Origin: Zeugodacus cucurbitae
Lineage: Eukaryota > Arthropoda > Insecta > Diptera > Tephritidae
Direction: 5' to 3'
Assembly (NCBI RefSeq): GCF_028554725.1
Contig: NC_071671.1
Coordinates: 63,661,001 to 63,725,000 of the forward strand
DNA: 64,000 nt
Shown: positions 45,641-58,199 of the stretch, piece after piece
How the letters are laid out: each line of letters begins with the position of its first letter
Numbering within the stretch: position 1 is the stretch's first letter
Position numbers and translations under genes: made by a program
Notes under the pieces: model-generated
Database searches by the model: none
Seen by the model: the letters and a program-made list of their open reading frames with translations, nothing else
Told to the model about the DNA's origin: nothing

Positions 45641-48600
45641 CTTCCGGCACGTTTTTCTTCGATTTATTGTATTATTTGCGCAATTTTTTCACAATTTTTC
45701 AAGTTTTTTTCCAGGCGTTGACCTGCAGACGCAGACGTACTAGTGGCAGGCAGCGGTGGCGGCGAAAATGAAATTGGCGAATGAAAAGAAATTTATAAAG
45801 AACCGCAGCGCAAGGAATAAAAAACATAAAGCGTGGATAAAGATGTGGTTGCCAGACTCAGCACATGTAAGTATTTTTATTTTTATTTTTTCAAATAGGA
45901 ATTTATATAATTACAAATTTTGTTAAGTAATGCGAAAATTCAATAAAATTAAATAATTTTTGAAAATCCATTATGTTATTTGATGAAAAAAGACATCGAA
46001 AGAGATTAAGGTTATTTGCTGTAATTCAATAAATCTGGTAATGTCATATTGATGAAATTGGCTGCGAATTGGATTTAATTCAACGGCGTCAAATAACAAG
46101 CTGTGATGTAATGAATTGGAAAGCTGAAATGATTGCACGCAATTGTTAAAATATCAATTTGCAATGGATTATAACTTTTAAAAATAAACATTTTATTTAT
46201 TTATAAATGTTCATATGCGTATACCCAATAATAATACCCAATAGGACATATGTTAATATAAAGGAAATACACTTTTGTGCGCTCGCTGTGTGCAATTGCA
46301 TTTTCTTTTATGCTCACATTTCATTTCCTCCTATTTTCGCTGCTCAGCCGTTTGACAGTTTGAATCAGTAGTCAAATATCATTTTACAATTAAAGATTTG
46401 CAAAAAGTTTTTATAACTTAGAGAAATTAGTGTTATTATTTGTTATAAAATAGTTTTTTTTAAATATAATGTGTATTAGTGTGCATGGTCTTATAGTATT
46501 ACTGTATAAATTATATATAATATAAAGTATAGTCGGTGTTCAAGTGCTTTCTGTGAGTGGAGCGGTGCATCATTCGATTTCCGGTATGTTAATGCAATAT
46601 TAGTAGCGTTTTGTAATGAAATATTTTATTAATTTACTAGGAAGTTCGAAAACCAACTGAGTATGCAACTGCGTTATTATTTTAATTTAAGGTAAGGAGT
46701 GTTGCTGAGTTAGTAGCAGGTATGTAATTACATCTATAATTATGAATGTCTGCCGATACTGAACAGCGCGGAAGTTTACATCAGACATTGAGGTTTAACA
46801 TATAAGAAATATATACAATCAGTGGTTTGACATTGTCTTGTCGGGTGGTTACCACAATTAGAAAACATAACCTAAAATTTCAAATTCATTGCTGATATGC
46901 GGCTTTTTAAATCGTTTTACTTCAGACTCTGAAGTATAAATATTTTCTTTGTTAATACTTTAGCGATGATTTTACTATAATGGCCCAAAAATCACAGCAA
47001 TAATAATAATGTATACTTTCACGTAGCTTAAACGATGCAAAGTTATTTTAATTTTGTAAACAATTTACATCGATTTAAAAATGCATTAGAAAAGGAGGCA
47101 GAAGTTCCAACAGTACTATTGATCAGCTCTATAATGTCCCAGCCTAATTGCTAACTCTTCAATTAAACATTGTTTTACTAACCACTCCTTGAATATTTGC
47201 TCTTCACGAGATAAAGATAAAAAAACTTATTTCCTCTTTGAAATTATAGAAAATTTTAGTTTTAAATTTAAATTAAAGAATTTAAATCAATACTATTACA
47301 CATACCTCAAACATTGTCATATAAACGCAAGCAATTCACTCTCATTCCTGACTAGCTTAATGCCGTCATTGCAATATTCCCAGCTATGTAAGGTACATAC
47401 GTGCGCTTGCTTACCTAATGCGCTATAAAACTAAAATTGACGAAATGTAATAAATAAGTGAAGAATAAAATTGCACAAAAATTGTGCTAACGGTATATAT
47501 TGCAAAAAAATACTATAAAAAATGTCAACCAAACTAGCGACAGTGCAATGTCAATCTGTGCTTTAGTAGAGAGAGAGAAGAGGCGACGTGCAACAGCCGA
47601 AATACGTTGATATTTCAAGGACGAATTTGTAAAAGTCACATGCAAAATTTGATTTGGAAATCTGCAAACAACTAACAGCCGAAAGGAAGAATGTCATGCA
47701 CGGCAGGCAGCCAGTGCGGGGGAGTTGCTGTAAAAGTTAAGGTTATGGCCATGAAGTCTACGTTTTGCTTGTGCCTGGTATTGCTCCTTTATTTGATGCA
47801 ACTAGAAGCATAAATATATTTGCATTTCTATATATGTATATTTATATGTTGGTTTATAGTGTACCGTTGAAGGTTGATACGTGCTTGCCGCTGTTTGCAG
47901 ATTTCGTAAAAATCTGTACCGCGCGTCGCCTCACTTCACATTAAAAGCTGCATACAAAGTAATTGGAAGCATGCTGAATATATGGCTTAGTCGCGTTACT
48001 GGTGTGGTACAGTGTCTATTAAAAGAATTATATTTAATGTAATTTATTAGCATTGGTTATTAATTTTCCCACAGTTTCTAGATGGAACATAGCGCGTAAT
48101 TGAGTCTAATTGGATAGTAGTTCGTAAACCTAAGCTCTCCATGGTATTGTAAATTTATATTGGCGCCTAAAAGTAGACTAAATGGATATTCTAGGTACAG
48201 TTATGAGATAGAAATAGCATACCTTAGGAAGTATTGTTTTTTTTTTTAAACAATGGTAGTTTAGTATTCTAAATGAAGTAAACTTGACCGTTTGGTATCC
48301 ACAAATATTTTGAGAATCGTTTATTGTTCTAAAGTGTCCCACATGGAACTCTTTTTATTATCATATATGATCTTAAATTTTGACTTGAAAGGAGAATACA
48401 TATTTCACATTATGTTTCATGTCAATTGTGTGATTCTTAAAATCTTATTAACACTTTTAAATATTTTTTTTTTACAAAATAAAGTACTTCTGAAGCACAA
48501 AGGTTGATGAAGAAGCAAAAAAAAAAATAACAAATGAAATGGAACTGAATGTTTCTCTTCAAATATAAGATATTTGTCACTTGTTGCCATTATATTGAAC

Positions 48601-50214
48601 ATGACTGTAAATCCTAAACAGAGCTAATAATCATCAGAGCCATATTTGTAGTATACTTTTAGGCTTTATAATTGATTTTGACTTGATTTTGGATATATGG
48701 AATAGAAATCCCTTTAGCATTTCAAGTCTATCGACAAACTTTGAAATTAAAATGAAAGCAATTATATTCCAAGCAACTTTACACCAAAAATTTCCAAATT
48801 CACAACCACTGTACCTCTCAAAATCAGCATCCAGTGTCTTTTTGTGCCGCACAAACACTTGTGCGAAGAACTCAAAAGCGCGGAAGTGTCACTGCGTTGG
48901 TGTGGCAATCCAAGAAATGCCAGTCAGGATAACGAAAGTTGAACGTGCCTACGTGCGAAATAATCTCTTATCTCATTGGGCTTTCGAGGCTGCTCAAGCA
49001 CGTTAACGCGAAAGTTTGCGCCTGTTCAACAAGAGTCGCTCTCTCTCGCACAAAAAAAGAACACACACACACTCAAAATAAAATGAAAGACATGCAAACA
49101 AAAAATACTTAGAATACTCGTATAACAGTGAATTCTATTCGCAATAATAAAGTGAAGTGCAGCGTGTATGAAGCCTCATTGGAAGCACACCAAAACAGCC
49201 GCAAAGGGAAGCAAAAGTTTTTGCGAAAAAGTCAAATTTTGATGGTTGCAACCAACAATGGCGTCGTGTCAATGATAAAGCGCACAAACACATACAAACA
49301 TGCCACATACAAACGACAACAACAACAAATATATATAAAACTTGTGCATTTGCATGGCAGAAATGCCTCGTGGCAGTCAAGTTTCTCTACTTTATTTTTC
49401 CTGTTGACCTTTAACGTGGCGTACGTGCAAATGCGCGCAAAATTAAAATTGTTAGTACCGTTATGTTTGGCTGGCGAAGCGCAGCAAATCAGTGTGTGGC
49501 GCTGGCATGGCACATCCCACCGCTGCAGGTGTGTGTGTCTGTGTGCGGCTGCGCTGCGCTTACGAAATTGAATTCATAGCCGAAATTGTTGCAAATGAAA
49601 TTAAATAAAACGCTACAAAAGAAATAAAGTGTTGCTTACCACTCACTTTTTGTACGTACATACTCGTATATTTGCATGTTTCAGCTTGTTGTTGGTAGAC
49701 TTTTGAGTTGCTGCCAAACAATTGAAATTTCAAGTGCAAACACTTTTTTTGGCATTTAACATTGTGGCATGCACTTTTCAGCGCAAATTAATTGAAAGCA
49801 TTTGCAGTTGAGCGAATTTGATTGTTTTTTATATTAATTTTGATTTTGGAAAAATATCACCGTTATGAAATGTTTAATATTATATTAACAATAATGGTTG
49901 GATTTTAATTTTACCAGTCAATAACTGTTTACTTATGCACCAGAACAAATTGAAGGCATTTTTTTAATCAAAACTTAATAAAATAATATTTTTTAACGGT
50001 TATTAAAGGTTCACATTTTTTAAAATGTTCAAATTAAGTTCAATTGGATTAAGGGTCTTTGTTAATAAAAATATCCGAAACTTTTTACTACAACAGCATT
50101 GAATCATCGTCCTTTCCTTATTGATAGAAAAAACTTAAACATTTTTTTGAAAAATTTATTGTCATAAATGTTTATTTCATTTAGCCCTTATGTGAGCACC
50201 CAGTTTTAGCCATG
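45641..50214. other. Gene-poor stretch, no coding exon supported
   Basis: The sequence is AT-rich with simple repeats (TCTCTCTCGC and CA runs near 49040-49070). Short ORFs such as 49128-49571 overlap on both strands and have no recognised domain. A short Met-started frame at 45767 followed by GTAAGT at 45868 and a GT-rich donor-like site near 46582 could mark untranslated or tiny first exons of a gene further right. There is nothing to confirm it. Confidence 0.4.
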
Positions 50215-51154
50215 TTAATGAGCATCCCGGGTACCCACCACACTAATAAAATACTTTCGAAGTTTAGAAGCGAACGAAATTCTGAAAAAAAAAAACAATT
50301 TAATAATTCTCTTAAGAGTATATAACAAGTATTTTAGCTGTGTTTGACTCTTGTCGCACATTTTATTTTTTTTTCTGGAAGAGAAATCGGTAGAGGGATT
50401 TCCCGCGCTCTGCGGGTGGGGCACGATCAGTTTTCGCCTTTACACGTCGACACATATCCGAAATGTTTGTAGTTGTGGTATTATCGAAGAATATCCTCAT
50501 TTCAGTAAATTCGGAGTACAGAGTGATGCAGCTTGGTCATAGATAAATTGAAATGAAACTCTTTGATTCGAGAGAGAGCTTTCAAAACTCGTATTTTTTA
50601 TAATATTTACCAAAGATGCCACTGCTGAAAAATATTAGATTGAACATTTTATAATTAAGTTTTGGATAGTTGAAAGTCACTGGTTCTTGTCACGTTTGCT
50701 ACCAACTGACAATGAAAAGGCGAAGAAAAACTGGAAAAAGTTGTACCAACATCAAAAGGCCTGTATGCGATGAACACTCTATATCGAAAATAACATGTCC
50801 TGATTGTGCTGAACAATAAATGAAGTTTTACTAAATTTATGCTGCCAATTCATGTAATTATTTATTTATTATCGCAAGTTATCTAGTTGAAACATTTCTC
50901 AGTATTTAATCTCATGTGTAAATGATGATTGCATTGTTTTATTTATAGTGGGTACCCGGGCACCCGGGTGCTCCCTGCGAGTTCACTAATTTCAAACATA
51001 TTTTTCAATTTCATTAAATTTTTTTTTCAATTTTGAATACTGAAAGAACTTTGTTGAAAGCTAAATCGCAAGGATCCGGAAGCTCAGTTCGAAAAAAAAA
51101 ATATTTCACCGAATTATTAAAAGAAAAGTATGATGGTGGGTACCCGGGTGCTCA
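50215..51154 (+). mobile_element. piggyBac-like transposon remnant
   Basis: TTAA (50215-50218) is followed directly by TGAGCATCCCGGGTACCCAC. The inverse appears at the right end (51135-51154), ending CCCGGGTGCTCA, and another inverse copy lies subterminally at 50948-50973. The interior contains a 35-codon fragment of a transposase C-terminal Cys-rich domain. TTAA target, inverted ends and this domain all point to piggyBac. The right flank lacks a clean TTAA, so the end has decayed or was rearranged. Confidence 0.65.
50712..50819 (+). pseudogene. piggyBac transposase C-terminal Cys-rich fragment
   Basis: 35 codons: MKRRRKTGKSCTNIKRPVCD, then EHSISKITCPDCAEQ and a stop. The spacing C...C-x2-H...C-x2-C is that of the RING/PHD-like domain ending piggyBac transposases; the position after the first Cys where a second Cys is expected is Ile14. 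No catalytic domain is readable upstream in one frame, so the copy is inactive. Confidence 0.65.
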
Positions 51155-51640
51155 ACGTGTTCGCCATGGACAGGAACAGATGGTAATCACTTGGCGCTTC
51201 TGATCGATCACCTGCTTCAAGCGGTCCAATTGTTCGCAGTAGATGGTGGAATTAAGCGTTTGGCCATATGAGAGCTGCTCATAGTGGATGATTCCCTTTC
51301 AATCCCACCAAACACACAGCAAAACCTTCCTGGCCGTCAATCCCGATTGGCCACTGTTAGGGGCGATTCACCGGCCTTCGAACACGACCGTTTCCACTTG
51401 ATATTGTCGTATGTGATCCATTTTTCGTCGCCAATCACCATCCGCTTCAAAAATGGGTCGAGTTCGTTCCGTTTCAGCAGCATATCGCAGTCGTTGATTC
51501 GGTCCAGAAGGTTTTATTGCGTCAAATCATGCGCCACCCAAACATCAATTTTATTTGTGTATCCTGGCGCCTGGCTCTCAAAAGCACAACTTAAGGATTT
51601 CCAATCGCTTAGTGAGACAGCTGCCTCCATCATTTTAATT
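51155..51640 (-). pseudogene. Mariner transposase remnant
   Basis: Minus-strand reading gives VAHDLTQ, a stop, then NLLDRINDCDMLLKRNELDP and FLKRMVIGDEKWITYDNIKW. This is the mariner signature around the first catalytic Asp (GDEKW). After a frameshift and stops it continues GRFCCVFGGIEG/ IHYELLPYGQTLN-like sequence. It abuts the piggyBac-like right end at 51154. At least three in-frame defects make it inactive. Confidence 0.8.
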
Positions 51641-52849
51641 TAAAAAATTTTTGAAAAATTTCATCGAAGTACAACAGTTACATATTTGGAAATTTTACAA
51701 TAGCAGGTATTGAAACTGCCTTAGGAATCATATAAACAGTTATGAGATCTTGTAGAGAATTGTTTTTCAAAACGTACCCAATGGATAAAAGAAAGCTTTG
51801 ATAATCTGAGTTTTCTTAATATAAAATCTGTAAAATGGCCAGGTGCTTGTATTACTACTTTTCTGAATACTTTAACTACACACTACAACGCGCATTGTAA
51901 AATTTCCATTATTCGAAAAGAAAAGCACAACCTTGAAGCTACTCACTCACACCCCTCCTCCCATATCTATATAATAATTGAAGTTGTAAAGAAAGCGTGA
52001 AAGAATATGAGCAAGCGCGTGTGGACAGCCGTGTAACACAGTTCGTCTCAATTATTTTCTTATCTTTTGCCATTTCAACCGATTTCGATGCAACGTTTCA
52101 ATGTGTGTATTCGTGATTTCACGCTCTTCGTCACTTACATTGTCGTTTCTGCAGTGTCAAGTAGCGTTGCGTAAGTGTCTGTTCCTCATTAAATTTGCTC
52201 AGTTGACACATTTGTAGTGACTTGTGTAAGTGTGTGTGTGGACGGACGGCGGTACATTTTCACATATATATACCGTTATACATATCCATGTGTATGCGAG
52301 AGCGCTCAAAGATATTGAGGAATGAGGAAAAAATATTTAATAACAATAACTGAATGTAAATATAAGACTCATCTTGTCTTGGAAGTCGGTTTGAAGACGT
52401 GGGTGGATGTGTAATCTGTACATATGTAAGGCAAATAATTCAACAGTTAAGTGGCTTAAGTCATATTGACAGCGCTTCTCTTGCATGTACATATGTATAT
52501 ATATACTTGATGTACTGTATGTATGTGTTGATGTATATAGCTAGCTGTTGATATTAAATGCGGTGACAATTCAATTCTCGCATTGCTCAAGCACCTGTCA
52601 ACTATCAAGTGGCTTTCGAGTATTCTCAAGTAGCAAGTGGTTATATTAAAAGAAAATATTTGATATAATTACATTAATAAAATGGTGGGTGGAGTAATTC
52701 CGCTTCAAATTTAATTATGCGAATTTTAGAAGAAGAAGAAAATTTTATTTATTTTATTTAAAAACTATTTTACTTTTTTTACATGATTTTTTCAAAAAAT
52801 CTGTGTTTTAAGGTAAAAATAGTCGATTTCAATCATGAAATTTTTGTTC
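51641..52849. other. Non-coding stretch
   Basis: AT-rich sequence with CA/GT runs and a TGTATGTGTG tract near 52515. No gene, RNA or repeat boundary was recognised. Confidence 0.5.
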
Positions 52850-53590
52850 GATACCAGATGGGATTTTAGACAGGTTGATTCCTTCCTGTGTGCCTTATCC
52901 GAGCCGCAGTACGGTAGAGCTTGGTCTCTTGATGAACTATAAGGCTACACACAAAGATTCCTCGCTGTTTGTAGCAATAAATTTTAAAAATTTAAGGACT
53001 TTGTCTATCTCGGAACCAGAAAAAATATCACCAACAATCGAAGCCTGGATATCAAGTACAGAATAACTCTTGCCAATAGATACTTTGGGATCGGTAGACA
53101 ATTATGAAGCAGATTCCCCTCTTGACGGCCAAAATTACGCTCCATAAGTCTCTTATCCTTACTGTCTTATTATACGGCGCAAAAAATGGACGATGACGAA
53201 TCGAAAAGAGAAAGCACTTGAAGCATGCGAGAGTACTGTTCTCCGCAAGGTCTTTCGAGCCGTCCGGGTTAGCGATGAGTTTTGAAGAAGATAGAACCAT
53301 GGTCTGTATGAGCTCTACGGCGATATGGATATAGTTATGGGCATAAAAATCCAACGAATTCGCCGGTTGGGCCACGTACGCATGGAAGATGAAGTCTCAC
53401 CGAAAAGCTTCTTTGATACGAGACCCATGGGTGTCAAACGGAACAGTACACATTCAATGGAAGCACCAAGTACATACTCACCTGTCTGCACTTGAGATGC
53501 ATAACTGGAATGATTTCGCAACAGATTGAGAGAACTGGCAAGGTTTTGCGTTGTCTGTTCAGACCGACCCACGCGTGGCCACGGTTGTAG
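52850..53590 (+). pseudogene. Decayed non-LTR retrotransposon, reverse transcriptase C-terminal part
   Basis: Broken plus-strand frames read SLDIKYRITLANRYFG, then KITLHKSLILTVLLYGA, then KIQRIRRLGHVRMEDE-like and KRNSTHSMEAP. The order is that of the LINE 3' region annotated in insects as endonuclease-reverse transcriptase (NRxxxLYK...PVLLYGAEAW...RLRWLGHVxRM). Stops and frameshifts occur every 50-100 nt. It is a diverged cousin of the copy at 54415-55608. Confidence 0.7.
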
Positions 53591-54414
53591 AAAAAATATC
53601 AACTTGCATATATATTTGTCACATAAGTTCGACTAGAATCTAGTTCAAGCTAAATGTTGTATATGCTTTCTATGATATATAGGATATATAGTGCTTAACA
53701 ATATATAAATTATATAAAAATCTCTTTGTAGATCTCCCTATATCCCATTCTCTCTTATTCTATTTTGAAAACCTAACCAAACTCTTGTATGCTAACAATT
53801 CACTTGTTAAACATATATTGTCTTAATATAAATTGTTTGCCTTTAATTTATTACAACGCGTCGTCGTCGTGTGCGCGCCTGTCTAGGTAAGCGTTTGTCT
53901 TTTTGGCTTATTGCCTGCAAACCTGATTGACTGCAGCGAACCACGGGGGATTGCCACATTGTCTATGCCACACATCATGTAACGATTACAAATTTTGTTA
54001 TGTGTTGCACGTGGCGACTAAGACAAAACAATACATGACTCGTATTACACGCACACACACATACATACATAAATACACGTGTACTTGCGAGATTTATATA
54101 GCTGTTTATTTATTGTTGCGATGATTTATAAATGAAAATATGGCAAAGAAGGAATTGGAGGGGGAGAAATGATATGAGATATGTGTGAATGTGCGAAGTT
54201 GTTTTTGTGGCTTAATTTGAAAAAAATTGTGTATAAAATCTTTAAATTGTTTAATGTTTTATAAAATTTATAAAAATAAAATCATAAACAGGAATTAAAA
54301 GAGTGTAATTTAGAGTATGCAAAATTGACTGAAACTTGATTTAGATGACCTAAAACTTTATTATTATTTAAATATATCGATTAATAATGGTAGTGTAATT
54401 AGCTCTATCTAAAG
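53591..54414. other. Non-coding stretch between retrotransposon copies
   Basis: AT-rich with CA runs near 54045-54075. No gene or element boundary was recognised. Confidence 0.5.
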
Positions 54415-55608
54415 CAGACTGGCGAACCCGATTCCCCAATCGATGACGATGGAATAGATATTCCATTACCCGATCATGAAGAAATTCGAATAGCAATTAC
54501 CCGCTTTACAACAAGCGGCGGGGCCGATGGACTACCGGCCGAGCTATTCAAATACGGCGGCGAAGAACTGATAACGTGCATGCATCAGCTTCTTTGTAGA
54601 ACATGGTCGGAAGAAAGCATGCCCGACGATTGGAATCTCAGTGTGCTCTGCCCAATCCATAAAAAGGGGGACCCCACAATCTGCGCCAATTACCGTGGTA
54701 TAAGTCTCCTCAATATCGCATATAAGGTTTTGTCGAGCGTATTGTGTGAAAGACTAAAGCCCACCGTCAATGAACTGATTGGACCTTATCAGTGTGGCTT
54801 TAGACCTGGAAAATCGACAATGGACCAGATATTCACCATGCGCCAAATCTTGGATAAGACCCGAGAGAGAAGAATCGATACTCACCATCACTCACCGCGA
54901 TGTCTGAATTTGGTATCCCTGCAAAACTAATACGGCTATGTAAACTAACGTTGAGCAACACCAAAAGCTCCGTCAGGATCGGGAAGGACCTCTCCGAGCC
55001 GTTCGATACCAAACGAGGCTTCAGACAGGGTGACTCACTATCGTGCGACTTCTTCAATCTATTACTGGAAAAAATAATATGAGCTGCAGAGCTAAATAGA
55101 GAAGGTACAATCTTCTACAAGAGTGTACAGCTGCTGCAGTAAAGTCCTCTCTCGACGAACCAAAATCAAGCTCTACAAGTCGCTTATCATTCCTGTCCTG
55201 CTTTACGGTGCAGAAGCTTGGACGATGTCAACATCAGATGAGACGACTCTAGGAGTTTTCGAGAAGAAAATTTTGCGCAAGATTTATGGTCCTCAGAACA
55301 TTGGCAACGGCGAATACCGCAGACGATGGAATGTACGAGTTATACGACGACATTGACATAGTTCAGCGAATAAAAAGACAGCGGCTACACTGGCTAGGTC
55401 ATGTTGTACGAATGGATGAAAACACTCCAGCTCTGAAAGTGTTCGATGCAGTACCCGCTGGAGGAAGCCGCGGAAGAGGACGACCTCCACTCCGGTGGAA
55501 AGACCAAGTGCAAAGTGACCTGGCTTCACTTGGTGTTTCCAGTTGGCGCCAAAAAGCAAAAAGGAGGAACGAGTGGCGCACTCTGGTGGATTCGGCTATA
55601 ATCGCTTA
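54415..55608 (+). pseudogene. Non-LTR retrotransposon with internally deleted reverse transcriptase
   Basis: The first block (to about 54885) reads TSGGADGLPAELFKYGGEEL, then SVLCPIHKKGDPTICANYRG and SLLNIAYKVLSSVLCERLKP. It continues to GPYQCGFRPGKSTMDQIFTM. These are RT motifs 0-2a. A second block (54900-55080) reads FGIPAKLIRLCKLTLSNTKS and FRQGDSLSCDFFNLLLEKII. The following YADD catalytic box is missing. A third block (55140-55608) has LYKSLIIPVLLYGAEAWTMS, RLHWLGHVVRMDENTPALKV and GRGRPPLRWKDQVQ, then a stop. At least two internal deletions and frame changes leave it dead, though coding blocks are well preserved, so the insertion is fairly recent. Confidence 0.85.
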
Positions 55609-55766
55609 AGCGGTTTCTACGCCAAATATATGTATATATATATATAGCAGACAGTAACATCTTTAAGAGAGTTTGAAGAATCTCTTCAAAACTTTAGCAT
55701 ATCTCAGAATATATCTTAATTCTTTTCATTTCAATAAGAAATCGCACAGAAGAACCCATATTTACG

Positions 55767-56110
55767 AGGTGTGTTCAAAAAATATCGGGATTTTTTCGTT
55801 TTTTGAAAAAAATATTCAATAATTCTACATTAACATTGTCGTCTTCAAACTAACGTCCATTCGGTATTATGCACTTATGTCAGCGCCTCATTTTCCAATT
55901 GTCGAAACACATTTCAAACTCGATCTTTGGGATAGCCTTTGACTCTTTCAGTGATTTCTCGTACTTCAAGGGTATGCTTATCCACATAAAAAGAAATTGA
56001 CAAGAGGACTCTCTCAACCCGTGAAATTTTAAATTTTACAATTACCGTTACTTTTTAAACGCGTTTTAAAACACGTATGATTCGATTTCGACTATTCATA
56101 CAGTGTAAGT
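55767..56110 (-). pseudogene. Mariner/Tc1-like element end with transposase tail remnant
   Basis: TTTACGAGGTGTGTTCAAAA at 55765 resembles a mariner terminal repeat next to a TA. Minus-strand reading inward from about 55900 gives FDNWKMRR, a stop, HKCIIPNGR, then FEDDNVNVE, which is the usual transposase C terminus (W.KR..KCI...G.YFEGD). The other terminus was not found, so this is a truncated copy. Confidence 0.6.
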
Positions 56111-58199
56111 ATTAAATTTTCTTGGGGCAATGAAGTAAAAATGAATGTAAAAATGAAGCAAACGAAATGAACACTTTTCTGTCCACACTTATATGAGTTA
56201 AGAATTCTGAGTATATTTTTTCGGTTCAAATAAAAAAATGTGAAATTTACTCATTTCCGTACCGCACCACAGCATTTTCATTATTTTTCCACTTGCCACA
56301 ATCACTTCAATGCTTGCAGCTGCAATTACTGTGATTTTAAGACTTCATCATGTCGTGCATTCAATTTTATAACCGACAGAGATAAATATGCATATACATG
56401 CCAGGCAGAACTACGGCAATATAAGCGAACAGGTACGGCGAAAAATGCAAAAATGCAACTTCTTGGTTATTATACTGATGGACGTTGCTGTGGCAACTTG
56501 AAGGAGAGTGATTTATGCAAAATGAAGAAGAAGCGCAAACTTTGCAGCGCTAAGAGAATTGATTCAGCTGAAGCTTTATTTTTTTCTCTAAAGTAATTTA
56601 AAAAAATACCATTTAACGTCAAATAACCGCATAAAGCGAAGAAATAACAAACAACAACATATACACAATGAGCGCACGCAACACGTATTGAGCGCAAATG
56701 CACAGCAACTCATATCACTAAAGTACTGTAATATGTCAAATATAACATATCACAGATACATATATGGAGCGTGCAGCATGCCACATGCCATATGCATGAC
56801 ACTTGCAACATGACATATACGCAATAAACACATTTGCAATTCCCTTTGTTGGGCGGACAAGTGATGAAACCGGACATCTGCTTGCCACAAGCACGTAACT
56901 GGCACATACACAGAATGCAACTTGACTGCAGCACAATGAAGCATGTGAGCGCTTTGTTGTCCACGTTGCGCACGTGACCTCATAAGGCAAGAGCAAAAAA
57001 ATAAAAGAATTGTAAAGCGCACATAAAAATGAAAAACACAGCAAAATAGCGCCGGAATTAAAGCGTAACACTTTCACCACAGAGCACGTAGCTAAGTGCA
57101 TGCAAACACACACACACATACACACACACGGAATGCAGGTATTTCTATGACACCTTTGAATGTTACGCATACGCCGTGGCGCACGAAATGCCAAAACAGC
57201 GAATGGTCATTGCTTAGCACCCAAAAAGAAAATATATACTCATTTGTAAGTGTTAATGTATTTACAACAACAACAACTCAATCACTGTGTTGGCTACTTC
57301 AAATCACTTTCACTTATAAATCATATAACCCCTTGCGCTTAGCAACCCACAAGTCCCTCCCCAAGCGCCTGCATGCCTCATTGAGCACAATAGCTACTTA
57401 GATTGAAGAGGGGAAGGCGAAGAGCATTGGCACAAAGAAATCTCCACTGACACTTTAACCTCAATAAGTATGCTTTCATTCAACTTCTACAGCTCAGCTG
57501 CAACTTGCAACTTGCACGTCGTGCAACATAGCTTTAGCGCAGCTGCTGCATGTTGCAGTGCGCATGAAGTTATTATATGCATGCATGTACACACACACAC
57601 ACACTCACATTGGTGTACATATAAATAGCATAGCATTGGATTTCATGCGCTTTTAATGCTGCTGGTGCTCCTGCAACACCGTGGTTTGGCATATTGCATT
57701 GAGGCGATAGTGAAACGGTATCAGCCAGCTGACATGTTGAAAGCTGCTAACTGAATTTTTAATGCTGCGCTTAGTAGTGGTTTTGTGTTGCTGTCTATCT
57801 TTATTTAACATTTGCTTTTCTATGCGTACGTATGTGTGTCGCTGATGTTTGCCGTGTTTGCTATAGAAGCGTTTTTTCATGGTGACCAGCTTTTCAACAC
57901 TAATTTTGCAATTTTACTAATTTCAATGCAACGAGCTTTCGAATTGGAAGTTCTAGACTAGTTTCACCTACATTTAAAATTTAACAAATATATGTTCCCG
58001 AAAATATATACACTCATTCTTATTAGAATCTCACACATTAACCCACATTCTCAAACAATGATTAAAAGCAAACAAATGCATGATATTTTGTATATAAACT
58101 TGACCTCCTTCAACTCATGTAACGAATTCGATCTATTTCTCACTATCCCCATCACTCCACCTTCACAATTTGTACAGCTTGATTGCTCATGACCCCCAG
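56111..58199. other. Non-coding stretch
   Basis: Contains CA/GT microsatellites (57107-57129 and 57590-57602) and many short, overlapping ORFs without domains. Nothing supports a gene. Confidence 0.45.

Noticed and set aside
49128..49571. 147-codon plus-strand ORF near the retroelement-rich flank
   Set aside because: Overlaps open frames on the minus strand, has no domain or splice context, and contains CAACAA simple repeat.
57096..57130. CA-rich tract considered as a CRISPR-like or regulatory array
   Set aside because: Plain dinucleotide microsatellite in a eukaryotic genome.
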